From assembly GCA_910577365.1 (NCBI GenBank), contig CAJTMU010000089.1, positions 1 through 9,359 of the forward strand: DNA of 9,359 nucleotides, written 5' to 3'. The notes beneath the pieces were generated by a model that did no database searches, was not told where the DNA came from, and saw only the letters and a program-made list of their open reading frames with translations. The stretch is from an uncultured Oscillospiraceae bacterium. Its GTDB lineage: Bacteria > Bacillota > Clostridia > Oscillospirales > Ruminococcaceae. This document shows, in pieces, positions 1 through 4,618 of the stretch (within the stretch, counting starts at the first letter, position 1; each line of letters opens with the position of its first letter). The translations under genes were made by a program, and so were the position numbers.

Positions 1-648
1 CGCAACCACATGATAAGTATACGCTAGCGATATCGACGCTGTAAGACCGTCGGTTTCGGTAAACACAAGGCGGAAGCTGTCGCAATCCCTGAAAGCAAAT
101 GCCGCTCCTGTTCCGTTATCGGTTATTATCGGGTCGACAACTTCTCTGCGGGTCTGGAACTCAACTTCACCGCTTTTGTTCTCAACAAGCGGATATACGT
201 TCTGAGCCGCTACCACCGCTCCGTTGGTTATACCCGCGGCAAGCCCCATATTCCTGTAAACATATTCGGTTTCGGCAGGCTCTCCGTTATCCTTTAACCC
301 GTTATACACGCTGCCTGAGAGCACATAGGTGGATTCATCTATCTGCTGCAGATCAAGTGCGAAAACAGGAGCGTAAATTATATCCTGATATGTCGCGAGT
401 ATCCGTGTCAGCTCGTCCACAGGGACACTGTCCTCCGCGGTGCTGCTCATGGTAGTTACGATCTCACCCAACACCTCATCGGCACTCAAATCGGTGGTGT
501 ATATCCGCGTGATGTAATTGCGGGACGATTCCTGGCTGGAAATATCACCGCAGTATATCATCTGCTCTGTGTTAAGCACCAGTATTAAATATCCCACAAG
601 CGACGCGGCAAGCAGTACGACCAAAATTATTCCTATAACTAATCTCAT
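1..648 (-). CDS. Membrane-anchored protein of unknown function, N-terminal part (3' end outside window)
   Basis: I do not recognise this gene. The frame is open for 216 codons from an ATG at 648 to the window edge with no stop, so the C-terminus is missing. The start is supported by a G-rich ribosome binding site (AAGGGGGA) about 5 nt upstream. Residues 3-25 form one hydrophobic helix preceded only by Met-Arg, so it is a signal anchor or an uncleaved signal peptide. The remaining ~190 residues are hydrophilic, with two cysteines (33 and 189), and read like a folded extracytoplasmic domain. It starts 42 nt after the FkbM-like gene and probably belongs to the same operon. The layout of one N-terminal helix plus an outer domain fits a sensor protein (chemoreceptor, diguanylate cyclase or kinase), but no cytoplasmic domain is visible, so that is only a guess. 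Its reality as a coding region is well supported; its function is open. Confidence 0.75.
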   Translation of the reverse strand, partial: MRLVIGIILVVLLAASLVGYLILVLNTEQMIYCGDISSQESSRNYITRIYTTDLSADEVLGEIVTTMSSTAEDSVPVDELTRILATYQDIIYAPVFALDLQQIDESTYVLSGSVYNGLKDNGEPAETEYVYRNMGLAAGITNGAVVAAQNVYPLVENKSGEVEFQTRREVVDPIITDNGTGAAFAFRDCDSFRLVFTETDGLTASISLAYTYHVVA

Positions 649-690
649 AATATCCCCCTTCGGCGCGGTGTTATCCTGCCGCCCCTTTCT

Positions 691-1785
691 TTAAAGACAA
701 TATAAATTAGTGTCCCAGTCGGGCACATACGGATGATGCCGCATAAACATACGGTATTTTTTGTTCATTTCATATATTTTCAGCGGTATCACGAACATAT
801 CCTCGTTTCGGTGGTACAGCGCCACATTCAGTTTGGGATGACAGCGGACGATAGTTTCCCTGCTGCCCTCAATCGCCTGTATCTCACTGCCCTCAACGTC
901 ATATTTGATATAAGTGATGTCCCCGCCGTGAAGCATTGTGTCCAGCTTCATCATCTTTATTTCACGAAATCGTGCGGGATTGTAATCAGAGCCAACCTCC
1001 GGAACAGCCCGCGAGCTTCTGCCCGCCCTTAGGCTGAACATCATCGATGTATCCTCGTTCCAAGCACCGACATTATATGCCTCCAACATCGCCGAACCTA
1101 TCATGTAAAGCCTTCTTTTCAGCTTGTGATAGTTCTTCATGTACGGCTCCATAGCGTACATTTTCTTAAACTGCATTGATGTTTCGTTCAGAAACTCTAC
1201 CAAGGTGTCGCCGTTATAAGCGCCCAAATCGGCGTATATCTCCTCAACACCTATCCCCAGCAGATCAAATTTCTCCTCCGACGGGGTTTCACAACCGCGG
1301 AGATAATCAAGTTTGCCGCTTATTTTATAGCGTATCACTGACTCGAATACTTTTCTTGACTGCTCGTCCTCAAGAAGCTCGTAGCTCTGCTTAAACTCGC
1401 TTTTATGTTCCCTCGCGTATTCGGGGGTAAACAATCCCTCTCCAACTACTGGAACGTTCGGGGCATAAAGCTCATGCCGTTCCGCTATTTCATATATCTG
1501 CTCCAGCACGCCGGGAAGCTGTGTTCCAAAACAAAGCAGTATCAGAAAGTCATCGCCGTACAGTTCTTCTATTTCGGACAGATTTTTTACACGGAAGCCA
1601 AGAAAGCTGTGCCCTCGCACAAATCCATCGCTTGCCATAACGTCAGCGACCTCCGCGCCGATATCGTCAAGAACAGACTTTATCTTCTCGGCGCCGTCGC
1701 CCATTCCATATAATACGATTTTCTTTTTGGTCTGCTTCAGATAATCCCACAGACCACTCTGGATATCATCAATAAAAAAACTCAT
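691..1785 (-). CDS. FkbM-family SAM-dependent methyltransferase with N-terminal Rossmann-like segment
   Basis: This 364-aa protein is predicted to be a cytoplasmic S-adenosylmethionine-dependent methyltransferase. The C-terminal half carries the family landmarks: SAM-binding motif I DLGAYNGD (186-193), an acidic residue after strand 2 in YAMEP (E213), and the FkbM signature around IKYDVEGSEIQAIEG (293-307, with D296, E298 and E301). FkbM enzymes typically O-methylate sugars or secondary metabolites; the acceptor cannot be read from the sequence. Residues 22-35 (KIVLYGMGDGAEKI) form a separate glycine-rich Rossmann-like start, followed by a second alpha/beta segment to about 115, so the protein is probably two-domain. 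The start at 1785 has CAGGAGAG just upstream and lies 12 nt after the EAL-HDOD stop, indicating co-transcription. Flagellar loci often contain filament-modifying enzymes, so flagellin-glycan methylation is possible but is inferred from position only. Confidence 0.85.
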   Translation of the reverse strand: MSFFIDDIQSGLWDYLKQTKKKIVLYGMGDGAEKIKSVLDDIGAEVADVMASDGFVRGHSFLGFRVKNLSEIEELYGDDFLILLCFGTQLPGVLEQIYEIAERHELYAPNVPVVGEGLFTPEYAREHKSEFKQSYELLEDEQSRKVFESVIRYKISGKLDYLRGCETPSEEKFDLLGIGVEEIYADLGAYNGDTLVEFLNETSMQFKKMYAMEPYMKNYHKLKRRLYMIGSAMLEAYNVGAWNEDTSMMFSLRAGRSSRAVPEVGSDYNPARFREIKMMKLDTMLHGGDITYIKYDVEGSEIQAIEGSRETIVRCHPKLNVALYHRNEDMFVIPLKIYEMNKKYRMFMRHHPYVPDWDTNLYCL

Positions 1786-1797
1786 CGTACTCTCCTG

Positions 1798-3012
1798 TTA
1801 AAGCATTTTTATTCTCTCCGCATCCCTTACGCACTCTACAAAAACCTCGGATATCTTCTCACTGTTAAGACCGTATTTCTCCGCAAATTTATCCACAATA
1901 TCCCAGTTGCCTTTTTCATAATTGAAAGCCATTTCAAACACGTCGCTGTAAGCGCCGCCTTTTCGCATAAGACCGTTTTTGATTTCATCGGCAAGTGGGA
2001 ATTCCTCAAGCGTCTGCTCAAGCTCTTTTTCGCCGACGTATGTGATCATTGACAGTAAGCCCATCAGATAAAACGATTCTCCCTCCGCTTCAATCGATGG
2101 AATAAGCTGCGAAAGTGCGCGACAGAATTTCGCCATAAGCACCGACAGTCTCATGACCTCAACATTGTCGTTTTGCGTTATACGCTGCATTCCCATCAGG
2201 TATACCCACTCGCGCAGATAGTCAAGCCCCAGTATGACCAGCGCCTGACCGATAGAGCTGACCCTGTTCCTCACCCCGAAATAAACCGAGTTAATAAGCC
2301 TAAGAAGCCTCTGGCACATAGCCGTATCCCTTGAAATGACCTCCACGATATCCGCTATCTCCGGTTCGGGCTGCGACACAAGCTGCATAACCTGCATAAA
2401 ATTGATGGGCAGCGGCTGAATACTGGTGCGCGACATTATCGTCGGTCTGGCAAAAAAGTACCCTTGGGTAAAGGTACAGCCCAGCTGCTTGGCATATTCA
2501 TACTCCTCACGGTTTTCAATTTTCTCTGCCAGCATCAGTTTGTTGCAGTAGCGGCAGATATAAGCGGTTTCCTCTATTGCCTTCTGCGATGTTCTGAAAT
2601 CTATCTTTACAAGGTCGCCCATCTGAAACAGTTCACTGTAAGCGTTCTCATACTCGAAATCGTCCAGCGCGATCATATATCCGCGCTCCTTAAGCTCTTG
2701 ACAGGCATTAAGGATATCCTCGTCCATCATCTGATTTTCAAGAACCTCGACCACCAGAATATCAGGCGATATCATATGGGGAACCCCATGTTTAAGCAGA
2801 TTTCCGGTAAAATTTATAAACGCGCGGGCATTTCCTATTATATTGCGTACGTCCAGCCCAAAAAAAGCATTGGTGACCACGTCGGCGGTGGATTCGTCGC
2901 CGCTTATGCCTGTATAGCAGTTATCCTTGGCATTGCTTCTGTAAAGAAGCTCATAGGCATATACTTTGTCGTCCTCTCCAAAGATAGGCTGACGCGCCAT
3001 ATAAACGTCCAT
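1798..3012 (-). CDS. EAL-HDOD domain signalling protein (YuxH-like)
   Basis: This 404-aa cytoplasmic protein has an N-terminal EAL-type domain (about 1-195) and a C-terminal HDOD domain (about 200-390). The opening MDVYMARQPIF and YAYELLYR are typical of the EAL-HDOD family. Positions that bind c-di-GMP and metal in active EAL phosphodiesterases appear retained: E21 (in ELL instead of EAL), N67, E89, D117-D118, K136, E163 and Q183. The DDFG-x-G loop is replaced by DDFEYENAYSE, which argues for weak or lost hydrolysis and a binding or scaffold role. The HDOD part has the recognisable core from IVEVISRDTAMCQRLLRLI through the ALVILGLDYLREW segment. I chose the ATG at 3012 because AAGGAG lies 9 nt upstream and the family starts here; the frame stays open further upstream. 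It is preceded by its own promoter and leader and followed closely by the FkbM-like gene. The link to motility is inferred from location. Confidence 0.9.
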   Translation of the reverse strand: MDVYMARQPIFGEDDKVYAYELLYRSNAKDNCYTGISGDESTADVVTNAFFGLDVRNIIGNARAFINFTGNLLKHGVPHMISPDILVVEVLENQMMDEDILNACQELKERGYMIALDDFEYENAYSELFQMGDLVKIDFRTSQKAIEETAYICRYCNKLMLAEKIENREEYEYAKQLGCTFTQGYFFARPTIMSRTSIQPLPINFMQVMQLVSQPEPEIADIVEVISRDTAMCQRLLRLINSVYFGVRNRVSSIGQALVILGLDYLREWVYLMGMQRITQNDNVEVMRLSVLMAKFCRALSQLIPSIEAEGESFYLMGLLSMITYVGEKELEQTLEEFPLADEIKNGLMRKGGAYSDVFEMAFNYEKGNWDIVDKFAEKYGLNSEKISEVFVECVRDAERIKML

Positions 3013-3057
3013 GCTCTCACACTCCTTAAATCGGAATTTGCTTCGCACGTCATATCC

Positions 3058-3084
3058 GGTAATGGTACTGCGGTAAAGTACTGC
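3058..3084 (-). repeat. Two adjacent direct repeats in the EAL-HDOD leader
   Basis: On the minus strand GCAGTACTTTACC is followed immediately by GCAGTACCATTACC. The copies are 13 and 14 nt long and differ only in the middle. They lie in the leader about 35-60 nt downstream of the predicted transcription start. Nearby segments offer competing stems: ACTGCGG (starting at 3101) with CCGCAGT, or TGCGG with CCGCA, using the same bases. The arrangement could be a protein-binding repeat or a structured leader. Confidence 0.5.
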
Positions 3085-3099
3085 CGCACAACCGCCGCA

Positions 3100-3120
3100 G
3101 TTAAGATACATATTCTTAAC
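3100..3120 (-). promoter_or_regulatory. Inverted repeat at the predicted transcription start (possible operator or 5' hairpin)
   Basis: The minus strand reads GTTAAGA, 7 nt, TCTTAAC, a perfect 7-bp dyad that overlaps the expected +1 of the promoter at 3125-3153. The position just downstream of the -10 box is typical of a repressor operator. As RNA it would be a hairpin at the very 5' end, which can stabilise a transcript. Which of the two applies cannot be told from sequence. Confidence 0.5.
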
Positions 3121-3124
3121 AATA

Positions 3125-3153
3125 ATTATACAATAAAATACGTTTTTTTTCAA
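3125..3153 (-). promoter_or_regulatory. Sigma-A-type promoter of the EAL-HDOD operon
   Basis: On the minus strand TTGAAA (3153-3148) and a perfect TATAAT (3130-3125) are separated by exactly 17 nt inside an AT-rich region. This is a near-consensus housekeeping promoter. The predicted start falls around 3117-3120, about 105 nt upstream of the ATG at 3012. It shows that the left operon can be expressed independently of the flagellar block, which ends at the hairpin at 3437-3464. Confidence 0.8.
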
Positions 3154-3292
3154 GCGTTTTAGTGAAAAAAGAAAAACACAAGGTTTTTTGTGAATATCTA
3201 ACAAAATATACATTAAAACTTTGTAAATTATGTTTTCTACACATTATTATGACGTTTTAAGAGGGGGACAGTCTGTATATAAATTGTTGGCT

Positions 3293-3404
3293 CAGAGCAG
3301 GCTTATTTAAATTTAAAATTTTCTTGCACCACGTGCCACACTTGACGTGGCTTTTTCCGCTTCGCAGAGCAAACCGCGCAGGCTCTTGTAAATAATTTCT
3401 TGCA
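3293..3404. repeat. Imperfect tandem repeat of about 75 bp in the intergenic region
   Basis: On the plus strand two related units share an ordered series of blocks. CAGAGCA occurs at 3293-3299 and 3365-3371. Each is followed by CAGGCT, then an AT-rich run, then TTTCTTGCA at 3320-3328 and 3396-3404. The spacing is 72 bp for the first block and 76 bp for the last, so the units diverged by small indels. The interval between them carries the hairpin at 3335-3356. No reading frame explains it. It could be a dispersed intergenic repeat of this genome or the remnant of a local duplication. Confidence 0.5.
3335..3356 (+). terminator. Terminator-like hairpin with T-run, plus-strand orientation
   Basis: The plus strand has GCCAC, 7 nt, GTGGC followed directly by TTTTT. 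A competing stem, CCACGT (3329-3334) with ACGTGG (3345-3350), uses overlapping bases. It has the form of an intrinsic terminator for rightward transcription, yet no plus-strand gene precedes it in the window. It may protect the flagellar block from antisense transcription, end a short RNA, or simply be part of the repeat in which it sits. Confidence 0.35.
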
Positions 3405-3436
3405 GGTATTAAGTTGCTGTAACTTTTTCTACAAAC

Positions 3437-3464
3437 TAAATGCCGCCACAAAGGGCGGCATTTA
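3437..3464 (-). terminator. Hairpin terminator at the end of the flagellar block
   Basis: A perfect 11-bp stem (TAAATGCCGCC with GGCGGCATTTA, 6-nt loop) starts 3 nt after the stop codon of the FlgN/FliT-like gene. In the minus-strand direction the stem ends in ATTTA and is followed by GTTTG, a weak U-tract, so termination may be incomplete. On the plus strand it is nearly symmetrical and could act in both directions. Its position directly behind the last flagellar gene supports it as an operon end. Confidence 0.7.
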
Positions 3465-3467
3465 ATG

Positions 3468-3953
3468 TTAAAGATTTTTATTGAGCGACTGACCCGTAGC
3501 CCTGCCAACAACCGCGCTGTTGTAATAACCGATTTTCTGCTTGGTCTGCCGCAGCTGTTCAAGCTCCTTTCTGGAGTCCTGATGCTGATTTCTGAACTGC
3601 TCGGAAATGACTCTGTCCTTATCCAAGATACGCTGCTTTGCAACGGCAATGTTGCTCTGAAGCCGCTGCACCCTTCTGTGAGGATCGTCCAGCACCGCCG
3701 AAACGTAGCAGCCCCTTACAAGGTTTTTCAGCAGTTCACGCTCGTCGCCCATCTCAAACTCAACAGCTCCGTCCAAATCTTCCTTAAGCATGTCAAGCGT
3801 TTCAATAAGCTCATTGCGCGCTATCAAACCACGCTGAAGCGTTTCCAGGTCGGCGTTTACCATGGTATCCGTTTCTTTTTCGTATGTCTGAAGCGTCTGC
3901 AAAATCTGCTCCATTATCTCAATTACTTTCTCACAGCCATACAGCTCTGCCAT
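3468..3953 (-). CDS. FlgN/FliT-like flagellar export chaperone
   Basis: This 161-aa cytoplasmic protein is almost entirely helical and charged, with heptad-like leucines (about 8-60 and 95-140), like the small type III export chaperones that hold hook-associated or cap proteins unfolded before secretion. The ending, with KQKIGYYNSA at about 138-147, resembles Firmicute FlgN-like proteins; there is no catalytic motif. The ATG at 3953 is preferred because AAGGGGGG lies just upstream. An in-frame GTG 18 nt earlier lies within or before that ribosome binding site. The gene is the last of the flagellar block, 240 nt after fliS and 3 nt before a hairpin. FliT often sits after fliS, so by position this could be the FliD chaperone FliT, while the sequence looks closer to FlgN. 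I leave the symbol open. Confidence 0.65.
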   Translation of the reverse strand: MAELYGCEKVIEIMEQILQTLQTYEKETDTMVNADLETLQRGLIARNELIETLDMLKEDLDGAVEFEMGDERELLKNLVRGCYVSAVLDDPHRRVQRLQSNIAVAKQRILDKDRVISEQFRNQHQDSRKELEQLRQTKQKIGYYNSAVVGRATGQSLNKNL

Positions 3954-4193
3954 AGTAAATCCCCCCTTCACGCCTGCCGTTTTATGGTATTTTTATATTA
4001 TATAGGTTTTCGCTAAAAATGTTACCAAATCTGCTGAAAATTTTTTATACAGAAAGGAAACATTTAAAATCTTTTCTGCCGTGCCGACTTTATTCGTGCG
4101 GCAGCGGAATAGGCATAGCATTCGTCTGCCCCTTATTACGCACTTTCAATTTAAGCCGGCGCGGCAAGTCAAAGTTTTCTGTAATCAAATGAG
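3954..4193 (-). other. fliS to chaperone intergenic region with two overlapping short reading frames
   Basis: This 240-nt gap is longer than the others in the block. One frame (4188-4090, TTG start 5 nt after the fliS stop) encodes 32 residues ending in AMPIPLPHE, but it has no clear ribosome binding site. A second frame (4121-3993, ATG) encodes 42 basic residues and has AAGGGG 7 nt upstream. The two overlap, so at most one is likely translated. An inverted repeat CTGCCG / CGGCAG spans the middle (about 4071-4101) but lacks a T-run, so I do not call it a terminator. Confidence 0.3.
3997..4028 (-). promoter_or_regulatory. Possible promoter before the FlgN/FliT-like gene
   Basis: The minus strand has TTGGTA (4028-4023), 18 nt, then TATATAAT, in an AT-rich stretch about 45 nt upstream of the chaperone start at 3953. 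The -10 is good and the -35 is partial. It would give the chaperone gene some expression independent of fliD-fliS. No flagellar sigma (TAAA with CCGATA) element was found here. Confidence 0.35.
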
Positions 4194-4595
4194 CTATTTC
4201 TTGCCCTTTTCCTGAGCCTCTATCTCCTCTTTGGTCATCTGGCTTATCTGTGTAAAAGCGTCGCGCAGATCAGCTATCATGGGGATAATCTTTTTGATCT
4301 CGGTGCAGTCTTTATGAATGTTTGCGTTTATCATTTCCTTATAAAAGAAAACATAAAGCTGTTCGAGATTATTGGAGATAGGAATGGACATATCCAGTGA
4401 CTCACGCAGTGCAGAAATGCACTCCTGAGCCTTAAGGAAAGCCTCATTCGCCTTGGCGTTGTCCTTCTTTTCCTCAACGCAGCTTACGCCGATAGCAAGC
4501 TGGCGCTCAATTTCCGCATAGAGCTTTATAACCACTTCAACGGGAGTCATCGTGGAAACAGAGGACTTTTTATATGCCGAATAGGGATTTACCAT
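4194..4595 (-). CDS. fliS: Flagellin export chaperone FliS
   Basis: FliS is the cytoplasmic chaperone that binds the C-terminal end of flagellin and prevents premature polymerisation before export. In Firmicutes it also takes part in the FliW-flagellin-CsrA balance. The 133-aa length is normal. Family features are the N-terminal YSAYKKSSVSTMTPVEVVIKLY (about 5-26, near the flagellin-binding groove), the helix with KAQECISALRESLDMS (55-70) and ISNNLEQLYVFFYKEM (73-88), then the last helix with IADLRDAF (107-114). The start at 4595 has GGAG about 10 nt upstream and lies 23 nt after the fliD stop, so fliD and fliS are co-transcribed. The C-terminus is lysine-rich (EKGKK). Nothing is missing. Confidence 0.95.
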   Translation of the reverse strand: MVNPYSAYKKSSVSTMTPVEVVIKLYAEIERQLAIGVSCVEEKKDNAKANEAFLKAQECISALRESLDMSIPISNNLEQLYVFFYKEMINANIHKDCTEIKKIIPMIADLRDAFTQISQMTKEEIEAQEKGKK

Positions 4596-4618
4596 AACTC
4601 TCCCTCTCCTTCCGCCGA

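Noticed and set aside
3013..3120. c-di-GMP riboswitch in the EAL-HDOD leader
   Set aside because: The leader is about 105 nt but lacks the tetraloop-receptor and conserved core of the c-di-GMP-I class as far as I can recognise, and it is dominated by simple repeats.
2464..3162. 232-codon plus-strand open frame
   Set aside because: It is antisense to the EAL-HDOD gene and runs through its promoter and leader; no family features are seen.
3013..3213. Longer start for the EAL-HDOD gene (471 aa)
   Set aside because: The extra upstream codons include the -35 and -10 promoter boxes, so the first ATG at 3213 cannot be transcribed from that promoter; AAGGAG and the family N-terminus fix 3012.
3257..3649. 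130-codon minus-strand frame overlapping the chaperone end and the noncoding repeat
   Set aside because: It overlaps the FlgN/FliT-like gene in another frame, crosses the terminator hairpin and the tandem repeat, and lacks a plausible start site.
4071..4101. Terminator after fliS
   Set aside because: The CTGCCG/CGGCAG inverted repeat has a large loop and is followed by AAAAGATTTT rather than a T-run.
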